Positions 1-8,967 of a stretch of DNA of 64,000 nucleotides are shown in pieces (within the stretch, counting starts at the first letter, position 1; every line of letters begins with the position of its first letter). The position numbers were made by a program, and so were the translations under genes. The notes beneath the pieces were generated by a model. The model had not been told where the DNA came from and did no database searches. It was given only the letters and a program-made list of their open reading frames with translations. Source of the DNA: Paenibacillus sp. HB172176 (lineage in GTDB: Bacteria; Bacillota; Bacilli; Paenibacillales; Paenibacillaceae); contig NZ_JAATHD010000027.1 of NCBI RefSeq assembly GCF_011947265.1, positions 1-64,000 on the forward strand. The letters are read 5' to 3'.

Positions 1-48
1 GGCACGCCGCCAGCGTTCGTCCTGAGCCAGGATCAAACTCTCCATAAA
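1..48 (-). rRNA. rrs: 16S ribosomal RNA, 5' end only
   Basis: Read on the minus strand, the first 48 bases are the conserved start of bacterial 16S rRNA, including the AGAGTTTGATCCTGGCTCAG primer site and the following GACGAACGCTGGCGGCG helix. The rest of the gene lies beyond the left edge. It is transcribed away from the origin, as expected for an origin-proximal rRNA operon. The exact 5' end of the mature RNA cannot be fixed from sequence and may differ by a few bases. Confidence 0.95.
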
Positions 49-247
49 GGGAGTTTTGTTACTTGACGAAGTCAATAACAAAAGCTCCAAGGTAGAAATT
101 TGACTTGCTCAAAATCTTAATCGCTTTTTCATTATTTCAACGAAGCAAGCTCCGTTCATTTAATGAGGCAGTTTCACTCGTTGTTCAGTTTTCAAAGAAC
201 AATCTTTATTCCCCGTCAACCGCGTGTCTCTCAGCGGCGACTTAGAT
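49..247 (-). other. 16S rRNA leader region
   Basis: This lies between the rRNA promoter and mature 16S. Near 182-203 on the minus strand is a stretch containing TTGTTCTTTGAAAACTGAAC, typical of Firmicute pre-rRNA leaders and related to the boxA antitermination region. No open reading frame is credible here. Confidence 0.7.
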
Positions 248-277
248 AATATATCACGTATGCCTATACGATTGCAA
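248..277 (-). promoter_or_regulatory. rRNA operon sigma-A promoter
   Basis: On the minus strand, -35 TTGCAA (272-277) and -10 TATATT (248-253) are separated by 18 bases. A run of A/T follows upstream (281-300), resembling an UP element. The position, about 200 bases before 16S, fits a Bacillales rRNA promoter. It was not experimentally mapped. Confidence 0.65.
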
Positions 278-402
278 GTGTTTTTTTATTTTTTTATAAA
301 ATATCGAGATCAGCCTCTATTGAATAGTGCAATAACCTGCTGTAACAGCTGATTTCTCTATTAATAATTTACTAATAACGATTAAAAATCGAGGTTTGAA
401 AA

Positions 403-450
403 CAAAAAGAAGCCTTGCAAAGGAACAATATTCCGTGAACAAGACTTCTT
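403..450 (-). terminator. Intrinsic terminator after the HD-GYP gene
   Basis: An inverted repeat of AAGAAG.CTTG with CAAG.CTTCTT flanks a loop just past the stop codon at 454. On the minus strand it is followed by a T-rich run (TTTTTGTTTT). It ends the leftward gyrA/HD-GYP transcription unit before the rRNA promoter. Confidence 0.7.
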
Positions 451-453
451 TCA

Positions 454-1563
454 TTACTTGATTACTTCTTCTATATACAAATTTCTTTCCTGAACGAGAT
501 TCACAATGCTTCCATTAATCGAAACCCATGGCCTGGTTGGATGCGTTTGATCAGAGAATACGATTTCTCCAATCCGCTTATCGCTAAGACGAACAACGGT
601 TCCGTTGTGAAATTGAGTCGTCTTCTGGACAAAGATCCGGACATAGGCCGGATCCAGCTTTCCGAATGCATCACTCTGAATTTGTTCCAAAACTAGATAA
701 GGCGAAGCAGCCTTTCGATAGGCTTTGTTCAAGGTCATCGCATGAAAGATATCGGCAATGCTTACAATTCTGGCGTATGGATGAATTTTCGTGGAATCGA
801 TTCCAAGCGGATACCCGGTTCCGTCTATCTTCTCGTGATGCTGCAGAGCGGATAGCTTAACGCCCTCATTTAACGCAGCAACGCTCTTAAGCATCTGATA
901 GCCTAATACGGTGTGACGCTTCATTTCCTCCTGCTCGCCCGCTGAAAGAGGCTTAGGATTGGTCAGTATGGCGCGATTTATGCGAATATTGCCAATATCC
1001 TTCAACAAGCCAGCTAAAGCAACTTGCATCCACTCTCTCTGAGGGATATTGACCCACTGCGCCAGCATGTAAGAAGTCATCGCGCATGCGACACTGTTAT
1101 GAAGCAAATAATCACGCTCTTGGAACGAAATCGGCACAAACTTGAGTATATTGTAACTTGATAATTGTTGGAGCAGTTTCTCCATTTGCACGCGAATATC
1201 CATGATCGGCATATTCTGGCCGCTGACAAACGTATTATACGTTTCACGCAGAAGCTGTACCATATTGTCATACTCTTGCTGCAATGGACTTGTCGGAGTT
1301 TGCTTCATCGCCGCTTGCTTATTGGTTGTTTGCTTGCTCGCATTCTGCGATGGCTTCTCCTCCGCGTTCGACTCGCCCGTTTTGCCGTCCTTGGTTTTCT
1401 CTTCCTCCAAGGTAACATGCGTAATGAGAAAGGCTTGAAGAATATCAAGCTCCTTCTGCATCACTATTCTGCCTTTGTGGAATAACACGCCACCAAGCGG
1501 GGTGAGGACTTCTTCATCCAGTTTGTCTCCTAGCTTCACGTTCTCAACCAGTTCTATTCCCAA
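454..1563 (-). CDS. HD-GYP domain protein with altered HD motif
   Basis: This 369-residue protein belongs to the HD-GYP group, whose active members hydrolyse cyclic di-GMP. The N-terminal part (1-55) resembles the small domain that often precedes HD-GYP, residues 56-95 are a polar Lys/Gln/Glu-rich linker, and the HD-GYP core covers about 150-320. The GYP-side signature is clear: HHEKIDGTGYP at 242-252, and His217 is present. The usual HD pair reads Lys188-Asp189 in GLLKDIGN, so one metal-binding His is missing and activity is uncertain. It lies 57 bases downstream of gyrA on the same strand, probably co-transcribed, and ends at a hairpin terminator. There is no membrane segment, so it is cytosolic. 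Confidence 0.85.
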   Translation of the reverse strand: MGIELVENVKLGDKLDEEVLTPLGGVLFHKGRIVMQKELDILQAFLITHVTLEEEKTKDGKTGESNAEEKPSQNASKQTTNKQAAMKQTPTSPLQQEYDNMVQLLRETYNTFVSGQNMPIMDIRVQMEKLLQQLSSYNILKFVPISFQERDYLLHNSVACAMTSYMLAQWVNIPQREWMQVALAGLLKDIGNIRINRAILTNPKPLSAGEQEEMKRHTVLGYQMLKSVAALNEGVKLSALQHHEKIDGTGYPLGIDSTKIHPYARIVSIADIFHAMTLNKAYRKAASPYLVLEQIQSDAFGKLDPAYVRIFVQKTTQFHNGTVVRLSDKRIGEIVFSDQTHPTRPWVSINGSIVNLVQERNLYIEEVIK

Positions 1564-1620
1564 GCTTGTCCCCTCCCCTATGCTTGATGCCTATACGAAT
1601 ACAGGATCATTCAACTCGCA

Positions 1621-4110
1621 TTATTCTGTATCTGTATTTCCCTCTGCTTCAACTTGACCTTCTTCATCGGCGATTAATTCCGCTTCTTCGCTTCTTGCCA
1701 CGCGAGTGACGGTGGCAACAGTATCATCATCTCTCGTATGAATCAGTCGCACGCCCTGCGTGTTCCGGCCCATTGTCGAGATGCCTCCCATGCTTGTGCG
1801 GATCATCGTTCCTAGAGCTGTCATAATCATCAGATCCTCTTCATTGTCCACCACTTTAAGAGAAACGATAGGACCGTTCTTGTCCGTGACATTCAGCGTC
1901 TTAATGCCCTTGCCGCCGCGATTCTGAATTCGGTATTCGCCAATCGGCGTGCGTTTGCCGTAGCCTTTCGCGGTGACAATCAACACATCCTTCTCCGGAA
2001 CAACAACATCCATATCGATTACCGTATCATGATCATCCAGACCGATGCCCTTCACGCCCGTAGCTGACCGACCCATGGAGCGAACATCCTCTTCCGAGAA
2101 ATGAATGGACATACCCTGTGCGGTCCCCATAATGATATGCTGGTTTCCGTCTGTCAGCTTCACGCCGATGAGATCATCATCTTCCCGCAAGGAAATCGCG
2201 ATCAAGCCGATCTTCCGAATATTCACGTAATCATCAAGCGGCGTCTTTTTCACAACGCCCTGTCTGGTCGCGAAGAACAAGTAATGATCGGCATCGAAGG
2301 CTTGAACCGGAATAACAGCGTTCACGGTCTCCCCTTGCTCGATCTGTATCAAATTAATAATCGGCGTCCCCCGTGCCGTGCGGCTGAGATCCGGAATCTC
2401 ATAAGCCTTCAGCTTGTAGACCTTGCCTTTGTTCGTGAAGAACAACAGGAAGTGATGCGTATTGGATACAAAAAGATGCTCGACAAAGTCATTCTCCTTC
2501 GTATCCATGCCGACCACGCCTCTTCCGCCGCGCTTCTGACTGCGATAAGTCGTAACCGGCAAACGCTTGATATAGCCGGAATGCGTAATCGAGATGATGA
2601 CATCCTCGCGGGGGATGAGATCTTCATCGAGAATCTCTTCGTCGCTCGCTGTAATTTCCGTGCGTCGTTCGTCCCCGAAGCGTTCTTTGATCTCATTAAG
2701 CTCCTCGCTTATGATGTCCAGCACAAGCTGCTCGTCAGCCAGAATGGCTTTGTATTCCGCAATCTTCTTGATCAATTCCGCGTATTCGGCTTCAATCTTG
2801 TCGCGTTCGAGTCCTGTCAGACGCTGCAAGCGCATATCGAGTATGGCTTGCGCTTGTTCATGGCTTAACGAGAAACGCTCAATCAATCCTGAGCGGGCTT
2901 CATCAGCCGTCTGGGAAGAACGAATCAACGCGATAACCTCATCCAAATGATCAAGCGCGATTCGCAAGCCTTCGAGAATATGAGCTCTGGCTTCCGCCTT
3001 CTTCAGGTCATACTCCGTGCGCCGGCGAATAACTTCAATCTGATGCTGCAAATAATGATAGAGCATGTCTCGCAAATTCAAGGTCTTTGGCTCGCCATTT
3101 ACGAGTGCGAGCATATTGATGCCGAAATTGGATTGAAGCTGCGTCTGCTTATATAAATTATTCAGCACCACGCTCGGATTAACATCTCTGCGCAGCTCGA
3201 TTACGACGCGCATGCCGTTGCGGTCGGATTCATCACGCAAATCTGTAATGCCCTCGATCTTCTTCTCGCGCACGAGCTCGGCAATTTTCTCAACCAATCT
3301 CGCCTTAATGACCTGATAAGGGAGCTCATGCACAAGAATTCTTGCCTTTCCGCCATTCTCTTCAATTGTAGCACGGGCACGCATAGTAACCGAGCCTCTT
3401 CCCGTCAAATAAGCCTGACGAATGCCATGATGTCCCATGACGATTGCCGCTGTCGGGAAATCGGGACCTTTCACAAATTCCATCAACTCCAGAGGAGTAA
3501 TATCCGGATTTCGGATTAAAGCCTGCGCGCCGTCAATGACCTCATTCAAGTTATGCGGAGGAATATTCGTTGCCATGCCGACAGCAATTCCCGTTACGCC
3601 GTTCACTAGCAGATTGGGAAAACGCGAAGGCAGCACAACCGGCTCTTGTTCTTCCCCGTCGTAGTTAGGCGCGAAATCGATCGTTTCTTTGTTAATATCA
3701 CGCAGAAGCTCCATTGCCATCTTGGACAATCTCGCTTCTGTATAACGCATGGCTGCCGCCATGTCGCCGTCAATCGAACCAAAGTTCCCATGACCGTCCA
3801 CCAACATGTAGCGCATGGAGAAATCCTGGGCCATCCTGACCATCGATTCGTATACGGCGGAGTCGCCGTGCGGATGGTACTTGCCGATGACTTCTCCTAC
3901 AATTCTGGCTGATTTCTTATGCGGCTTGTCCGGCGACATGCCCAGCTCAGACATTGCGTATAGAATACGACGATGAACCGGCTTCAGCCCGTCTCTCACA
4001 TCAGGCAGCGCCCGGCTTACGATGATGCTCATGGCATAATCCATGAAAGAATCTTTCATCTCCGTGCCTATATCGCGATCTGTAACTGAAATTCGTTGAT
4101 CCTCGGCCAT
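1621..4110 (-). CDS. gyrA: DNA gyrase subunit A
   Basis: Gyrase A is the breakage-reunion subunit of the A2B2 gyrase that introduces negative supercoils with ATP. The 829-residue length is normal. The winged-helix/tower region is at the N-terminus, with the catalytic tyrosine at Tyr123 in AAAMRYTEARLS. The quinolone-determining region reads HPHGDSAVYESM with Ser84 and Glu88, the usual sensitive residues. The C-terminal half carries the beta-pinwheel repeats, including the GyrA box-like QKRGGRG near residue 530. The C-terminus is acidic. It is separated from gyrB by an opposite-strand gene, so it needs its own promoter, found near 4330. Confidence 0.98.
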   Translation of the reverse strand: MAEDQRISVTDRDIGTEMKDSFMDYAMSIIVSRALPDVRDGLKPVHRRILYAMSELGMSPDKPHKKSARIVGEVIGKYHPHGDSAVYESMVRMAQDFSMRYMLVDGHGNFGSIDGDMAAAMRYTEARLSKMAMELLRDINKETIDFAPNYDGEEQEPVVLPSRFPNLLVNGVTGIAVGMATNIPPHNLNEVIDGAQALIRNPDITPLELMEFVKGPDFPTAAIVMGHHGIRQAYLTGRGSVTMRARATIEENGGKARILVHELPYQVIKARLVEKIAELVREKKIEGITDLRDESDRNGMRVVIELRRDVNPSVVLNNLYKQTQLQSNFGINMLALVNGEPKTLNLRDMLYHYLQHQIEVIRRRTEYDLKKAEARAHILEGLRIALDHLDEVIALIRSSQTADEARSGLIERFSLSHEQAQAILDMRLQRLTGLERDKIEAEYAELIKKIAEYKAILADEQLVLDIISEELNEIKERFGDERRTEITASDEEILDEDLIPREDVIISITHSGYIKRLPVTTYRSQKRGGRGVVGMDTKENDFVEHLFVSNTHHFLLFFTNKGKVYKLKAYEIPDLSRTARGTPIINLIQIEQGETVNAVIPVQAFDADHYLFFATRQGVVKKTPLDDYVNIRKIGLIAISLREDDDLIGVKLTDGNQHIIMGTAQGMSIHFSEEDVRSMGRSATGVKGIGLDDHDTVIDMDVVVPEKDVLIVTAKGYGKRTPIGEYRIQNRGGKGIKTLNVTDKNGPIVSLKVVDNEEDLMIMTALGTMIRTSMGGISTMGRNTQGVRLIHTRDDDTVATVTRVARSEEAELIADEEGQVEAEGNTDTE

Positions 4111-4329
4111 GCTTTACCTCCCTGACGTCATCTATCTTTTTTCATTCGTTGCATAAGATATCGTCTCTATATTACTTTCTCAAATGAAGCTCATATAAAC
4201 CTGATGAGGCAATTTCGAACATGTCTTACTTCCGATTCGGAACCAGCAATGTCAGCCTATTCGAAAATAGGCAAAAAAATGAATCCCCATCACCGAAAAA
4301 GAGTCATAAATTAAACAGACCCAACTTTT

Positions 4330-4338
4330 ATTATACCA
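4330..4338 (-). promoter_or_regulatory. Probable gyrA promoter (extended -10)
   Basis: On the minus strand TGGTATAAT forms an extended -10 with a weak -35. It would give a leader of about 210 bases before gyrA. The rest of the gap between gyrA and the YheC/D gene shows only a 7-bp hairpin at 4255-4272 and no ORF worth calling. Confidence 0.5.
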
Positions 4339-4479
4339 TTCATTACAGGCTCTGTCTTGCACTTGATGAAACTTCAACGCCTAAGATGAAGCCGGCAAGA
4401 CGTGTTCATCCTGCCGAAATCGTGAAATGTCATCAGAAGTCATCCTCTAGCTCATAAAATCGAATGGAGGTGAAACACG

Positions 4480-5244
4480 CTGAGTATTCAACGAGTAAGA
4501 AGCAAATGGTCCAAAACAAAGATTTTAATGAAAAATGAACACTTGCTCCCTTATGTGCCGCATACGAAAAGGTATAGTCGCAGCAGCCTCTCATCCATGC
4601 TGGAGCAATACGGCATGGTCTATGTAAAACCAATCAGCGGCACTCACGGCAAAGGCGTCATCCGAGTTGAATATCTGCCGGAGAAGTCCTCCTGCCGTTA
4701 CCAAATAAACAATACTATCAAGAGCTGCTCGACCTTCAACGATTTGCATCAAGCTCTGCTTGCCTATACGCACAAGAAAAAATATATCGTGCAGAAAGGC
4801 ATCTATCTTCTTAAGCATCACAAGAGACGCTTCGATATTCGAGTTATGGTTCAGAAAAATTTGCGAAATAAATGGGAAACTACCGGCATTATCGGCAGAT
4901 TGTCTCATCCCGAGCGGATTGTGACCAACTATCATAACGGGGGAACGATGATCTCGTTCGAGAAGCTGCTGTCAGAACATCTATCGCCTGCAACGATTGC
5001 CGGTTACAAGAGTGATCTGCGGAGGCTCGGGGCGGAAATCGGCAGGCAATTGAGCACCGCTTATCCAAGGTTGAAGGAATTAGGCATAGATGTCGCTATC
5101 GACAAGAAGCTGCATCCGTGGGTGCTTGAGGTTAATACCAAGCCTCATCCTTATGTCTTTCGAATGCTGAAGGATAAGAGCGTTTACCAGAAAATTCGCC
5201 GCTATTCTCTCGCTTACGGAGGGATGAAAGGTAAAAGCAAATGA
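4480..5244 (+). CDS. YheC/YheD-family ATP-grasp protein, CTG start
   Basis: This is a member of the YheC/YheD family, ATP-grasp-like proteins linked to the Bacillus spore coat; the reaction is unknown. The first ATG is at 4528, but an in-frame CTG at 4480 lies 7 bases after a perfect GGAGGTG (4466-4472) and adds 16 residues (MSIQRVRSKWSKTKIL), so CTG is the likely start and gives 254 residues. ATP-grasp features are the basic YVKPISGTHGKGV loop and the metal-binding end EVNTKPHPYVFRM. It lies between gyrB and gyrA on the other strand, pointing toward the origin, so it splits what is an adjacent pair in B. subtilis. Confidence 0.8.
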   Translation: MSIQRVRSKWSKTKILMKNEHLLPYVPHTKRYSRSSLSSMLEQYGMVYVKPISGTHGKGVIRVEYLPEKSSCRYQINNTIKSCSTFNDLHQALLAYTHKKKYIVQKGIYLLKHHKRRFDIRVMVQKNLRNKWETTGIIGRLSHPERIVTNYHNGGTMISFEKLLSEHLSPATIAGYKSDLRRLGAEIGRQLSTAYPRLKELGIDVAIDKKLHPWVLEVNTKPHPYVFRMLKDKSVYQKIRRYSLAYGGMKGKSK

Positions 5245-5279
5245 GATAGAGGTGATGCTTATTCCTAACTGCGATAGAA

Positions 5280-5310
5280 GAAGCAGCCTTCCTTCCGGAG
5301 AGGCTGCTTC
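5280..5310. terminator. Shared hairpin terminator, YheC/D and gyrB
   Basis: A 10-bp stem (GAAGCAGCCT with AGGCTGCTTC) with an 11-base loop lies between the two convergent stop codons. The T-tracts on both sides are weak, but the position suggests it ends transcription from both directions. Confidence 0.6.
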
Positions 5311-5316
5311 CCTGTT

Positions 5317-7227
5317 CTATATATCAAGATTGGTCACATATCTGGCAAATTTCTGAATGAACTCTCGACGCGGTTCCACGTTGTCGCCCATCAGCGTATC
5401 GAACACCGTGTCTGCCTCAATTGCATCTTGAATCGATACTTGCAGCATGGAGCGACTGTCGGGATCCATGGTAGTCTCCCATAGTTGTGTTGCATCCATC
5501 TCGCCAAGTCCTTTGTAACGCTGAATGTTGACTTTGACGCCTTCGCCGTATTCCGCGAGAATGGCATCGCGTTCCTTCTCGGTCAAAGCGTAACGAACAA
5601 CCTTGTTGCGCTCGATCTTGAAAAGCGGCGGCTGTGCGATATAGATAAAACCGGCTTCGATAATCTCCCGCATGTAGCGATAGAAGAAGGTGAGCAGCAA
5701 AGTACGGATATGCGCGCCGTCGACATCGGCATCGGTCATAATGATGATTTTGTGGTAACGTGCTTTCGCAATATCGAAATCATCGCTGATACCCGTACCA
5801 AGCGCTGTAATAATCGCCCGTATCTCCGCATTGCCGAGGATGCGGTCAAGCCGCGCCTTCTCTACATTCAAAATCTTGCCCCTGAGCGGCAGAATCGCCT
5901 GGAAGTGACGGTCTCGGCCTTGCTTGGCTGAACCGCCGGCGGAATCGCCTTCGACAATATACAGCTCGCTTAGCGAAGCATCCTTGGAGGAGCAATCCGC
6001 CAGCTTGCCCGGCAAGGAGCCGATCTCAAGCGCGCTCTTCCTGCGGGTAAGCTCGCGAGCTTTGCGCGCTGCTTCGCGCGCACGCGCCGCCTGCAAGCCT
6101 TTGTCCACGATTCTGCGCGACACGGAAGGATTCTCTTCCAGAAATTCCTGCAGCTTCTCCGAGAACAAGGATTCGACGATGCCGCGCACCTCGCTGTTGC
6201 CAAGCTTCGTCTTCGTCTGGCCCTCGAATTGCGGATCCGGGATTTTGACCGAAATGATCGCCGTCAAGCCTTCCCTCACATCATCGCCGGAGAAGTTGGA
6301 ATCATTATCCTTGATCTGGTTGTTCTTGCGGGCGTAATCGTTAATAATACGCGTTAGCGCGCTCTTGAAGCCCGATTCATGCGTGCCGCCTTCATGCGTG
6401 TTGATATTGTTGGCGAAGGAATAAATATTCTCCGTATAGCTGTCATTGTACTGAAGGGCAACCTCAACATTGATGTTATCCTTGGTGCCCTCCACGTAGA
6501 TCGGGAATTCATGCAGGGCCGCTCGATTGCGATTCAAATAATTGACGAATTCAATGATGCCCCCATCGTATTTGAAGGCTTGCGAGACACCTGTGCGCTC
6601 ATCCGTCAGCACGATCTCAATGCCCTTGTTCAAAAACGCCAGCTCCCGTATCCGAGATACCAGTGTCTCATAATCAAAGACCGTCGTCTCCGTGAAGATC
6701 TCCGGGTCGGGCTGGAACGTAACCTGCGTTCCGGTAACATCGGATTCGCCGACAATCTTAATATCGTATTGCGGCACGCCTCTGCGATATTCCTGCTGGT
6801 ACACATTTCCATGAAGTCTAACCTGGACGCATACATGCTCAGACAAAGCATTGACGACGGATACGCCAACTCCATGCAGACCTCCGGACACCTTGTAACC
6901 TTCGCCGCCGAACTTGCCGCCCGCATGAAGCACGGTCATAACAACCTCAAGCGTGGATTTCTGAAGCTTCGTATTCAAACCGACAGGAATGCCGCGTCCA
7001 TTATCTATAACGGTGATACTGTTGTTCTCGTGAACAATAACATCGATTTTGGTGCAATAGCCAGCGAGCGCTTCATCGATACTGTTATCGACAACCTCCC
7101 ATACGAGATGGTGAAGACCTTTGCCGCTGGTAGAGCCGATATACATCCCCGGACGTTTGCGGACGGCCTCTAATCCTTCCAGAACCTGTATCTGACTCTC
7201 GTCATACGTATGCTGTTCCAAAGACAT
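5317..7227 (-). CDS. gyrB: DNA gyrase subunit B
   Basis: Gyrase B is the ATPase subunit of gyrase. The 636-residue length is normal for Firmicutes. The GHKL ATPase fold is visible with EVVDNSIDEA (44-53) and DNGRGIPV (75-82). The Toprim domain follows in the second half with EGDSAGGSAKQGRDR and the metal-binding DADVDGAHIRTL. The C-terminal tail ends with the conserved PRREFIQKFA segment. It lies 38 bases after remB on the same strand, in the usual recF-remB-gyrB order, and is probably in one operon with them. Confidence 0.98.
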   Translation of the reverse strand: MSLEQHTYDESQIQVLEGLEAVRKRPGMYIGSTSGKGLHHLVWEVVDNSIDEALAGYCTKIDVIVHENNSITVIDNGRGIPVGLNTKLQKSTLEVVMTVLHAGGKFGGEGYKVSGGLHGVGVSVVNALSEHVCVQVRLHGNVYQQEYRRGVPQYDIKIVGESDVTGTQVTFQPDPEIFTETTVFDYETLVSRIRELAFLNKGIEIVLTDERTGVSQAFKYDGGIIEFVNYLNRNRAALHEFPIYVEGTKDNINVEVALQYNDSYTENIYSFANNINTHEGGTHESGFKSALTRIINDYARKNNQIKDNDSNFSGDDVREGLTAIISVKIPDPQFEGQTKTKLGNSEVRGIVESLFSEKLQEFLEENPSVSRRIVDKGLQAARAREAARKARELTRRKSALEIGSLPGKLADCSSKDASLSELYIVEGDSAGGSAKQGRDRHFQAILPLRGKILNVEKARLDRILGNAEIRAIITALGTGISDDFDIAKARYHKIIIMTDADVDGAHIRTLLLTFFYRYMREIIEAGFIYIAQPPLFKIERNKVVRYALTEKERDAILAEYGEGVKVNIQRYKGLGEMDATQLWETTMDPDSRSMLQVSIQDAIEADTVFDTLMGDNVEPRREFIQKFARYVTNLDI

Positions 7228-7265
7228 GCTAGTTCACTGCTCCTCTCAACTGCTCTTCCTGTTCT

Positions 7266-7517
7266 CTATCCATTCGCTGCGAAATGATGGGCTCGTTTCT
7301 TAAGCGTAGAGGATGATATGGGGGAATAATATATTTTTTTATCCGTAACGACGATGGACTTCGGCTCTTCCTCTCCAATCAACTCTACATCCTTGCGCTT
7401 CTTTGCTCCCGCAACGAATTGCTTGGACAGCTTGGAGGACTGCTCGATGGATATATCAAATATGGCAACAAGCTCTGCGGCTCTTACAATCTTCTCGGCG
7501 CCCAAATGAATGTACAT
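7266..7517 (-). CDS. remB: Extracellular matrix regulator RemB (DUF370)
   Basis: This 83-residue DUF370 protein corresponds to RemB (YaaB) of B. subtilis, a small DNA-binding regulator associated with biofilm matrix genes. The start MYIHLGAEKIV and the central KSIVVTDKKIYYSPISS stretch are typical. Its position between recF and gyrB is the same as in B. subtilis. There is no membrane segment or catalytic motif. The gaps of 21 bases to recF and 38 bases to gyrB suggest co-transcription. Confidence 0.9.
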   Translation of the reverse strand: MYIHLGAEKIVRAAELVAIFDISIEQSSKLSKQFVAGAKKRKDVELIGEEEPKSIVVTDKKIYYSPISSSTLKKRAHHFAANG

Positions 7518-7538
7518 GTTCCGCCCCCCTGACTGCGC

Positions 7539-8648
7539 TTATCCTTTAACAGTGCCTTCCCGCACATCATAGATACCGGCATCGTGGAGTTTGCTAATAT
7601 TCACGCTCTCCAGGCCGGTAGTTGTGATGAAGGTTTGCACTTTGGTTTGAAAGGTTTCGATAAGCTGCGTCTGTCTGTTTTGATCCAGCTCCGACAGCAC
7701 ATCATCCAGCAGAAGAAGCGGATATTCGCCTATCTCCTCATGGATCAGCTCGATCTCCGCCAGCTTAAGAGATAAAGCTGTCGTTCGTTGTTGCCCTTGC
7801 GATCCGAATACCTGGGCTTCTTTATCGTTGATGAAGAAAGCCAAGTCGTCGCGATGCGGGCCAGCGAGCGTAACCCCTCTCCGAATCTCCTGATCTTTCA
7901 CCTGTGATAACTTTATCATAAATTGCTCAAATAAAACAGATTCTTCTTGCAGAGCGTCAATATCGAAGGACGGACGGTATAGAATCGATAATTTCTCTGC
8001 TCCGTTTGTAATGCCCGCATGAATCTGTTCTGCGAAGTTTTGCAGTTTCTGTATAAAGTGTTTCCTTTTTTTCATAATTTTAACACCAAGCTCGGCAAGC
8101 TGCATATTCCATACTTCGAGCATGGTCATATTCACATGACCGGGAACGACGTTTTTCAAATAATTGTTGCGCTGCTGAAGCACCTTTCCATATTGCTGCA
8201 GCAAATGCAGATAACCCGGCTGCACCTGCCCAATCTCCATATCCAGAAACCTCCGGCGTACGCCAGGCGTTCCCTTTACAATCTCAAGATCCTCGGGAGC
8301 GAACATCACGACGTTCAGAGATCCGATGAAATCGCTTAGCTTCCGTTGCTCAAGACCGTTTATTTTCGCTTTCTTGCCCTGCGATGTGAATTGGAGATCA
8401 AGGCTGACAGAGCCATACCGTTTCTCGACACTCCCTGTTATCCGAGCCGCATCAGCTTCCCAACTGATTAATTCCTTGTCCTTGGAGGTGCGATGCGATT
8501 TGGACAAGGCCAGCACGAATATGGCTTCGAGCAGATTGGTCTTGCCTTGCGCGTTCGATCCAAGAAAGATAGTCACTCCATGCGGCGTCTCAAGCTCTAA
8601 ATGGGCATAATTGCGATAATGTTGTAAGGCGATATGCGTTAATTTCAA
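7539..8648 (-). CDS. recF: DNA replication and repair protein RecF
   Basis: RecF is an SMC/ABC-like ATPase that binds single-strand/double-strand junctions and helps RecO and RecR load RecA. Its 369 residues are the normal length. The Walker A motif is GSNAQGKTNLLE (about 29-40), the ABC signature is in GSQGQQRTTALSLK, and Walker B is LLLLDDVLSELD near 310-325. It is cytosolic. It sits between the S4-domain gene and remB, the canonical origin order, with 38 bases to the upstream gene. Confidence 0.97.
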   Translation of the reverse strand: MKLTHIALQHYRNYAHLELETPHGVTIFLGSNAQGKTNLLEAIFVLALSKSHRTSKDKELISWEADAARITGSVEKRYGSVSLDLQFTSQGKKAKINGLEQRKLSDFIGSLNVVMFAPEDLEIVKGTPGVRRRFLDMEIGQVQPGYLHLLQQYGKVLQQRNNYLKNVVPGHVNMTMLEVWNMQLAELGVKIMKKRKHFIQKLQNFAEQIHAGITNGAEKLSILYRPSFDIDALQEESVLFEQFMIKLSQVKDQEIRRGVTLAGPHRDDLAFFINDKEAQVFGSQGQQRTTALSLKLAEIELIHEEIGEYPLLLLDDVLSELDQNRQTQLIETFQTKVQTFITTTGLESVNISKLHDAGIYDVREGTVKG

Positions 8649-8686
8649 TGCGAAGACCTCCGGTCTTATGCCGCTTCTCTAGTTTC

Positions 8687-8902
8687 TCACGCTCTGACGA
8701 CCAGGAAGCTTCCGCAGTCCTGTACCTCGACTCGATCTCCTGCATACAATTTGCGTCCTCTGCGGTTATCCACTTCCCCGTTTATGTGGATAACATTCTC
8801 TTGAAGAAAAAATTTAGCTTGTCCACCTGTGGATATGCAGTCGGCAAGCTTTAAAAATTGTCCAAGCGCGATATATTCCGTATGAATCGTAATTTCTTTC
8901 AA
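8687..8902 (-). CDS. rlbA: S4-domain RNA-binding protein YaaA/RlbA
   Basis: This is a small S4-domain protein (71 residues from the start chosen). The S4 fold is shown by LGQFLKLAD, GGQAKFFLQE and INGEVDNRRGRKLYAGD. In B. subtilis the homolog between dnaN and recF is ribosome-linked. The frame stays open to an ATG at 8938, but that ATG has no ribosome-binding site. A TTG at 8902, preceded by GAAGGGATGG, gives MKEITIHTEYIALGQF, which matches the family N-terminus. If the ATG is used the protein has 83 residues. Confidence 0.85.
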   Translation of the reverse strand: MKEITIHTEYIALGQFLKLADCISTGGQAKFFLQENVIHINGEVDNRRGRKLYAGDRVEVQDCGSFLVVRA

Positions 8903-8967
8903 GATGTTCAGCCATCCCTTCCGCTGTGCGTCTGCCATGCTCGTTTCAGTCAGACGAATGCATACGA

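Noticed and set aside
4255..4272. 7-bp hairpin in the gyrA leader as a terminator
   Set aside because: On the transcribed strand the T run precedes rather than follows the stem, so it cannot act as an intrinsic terminator.
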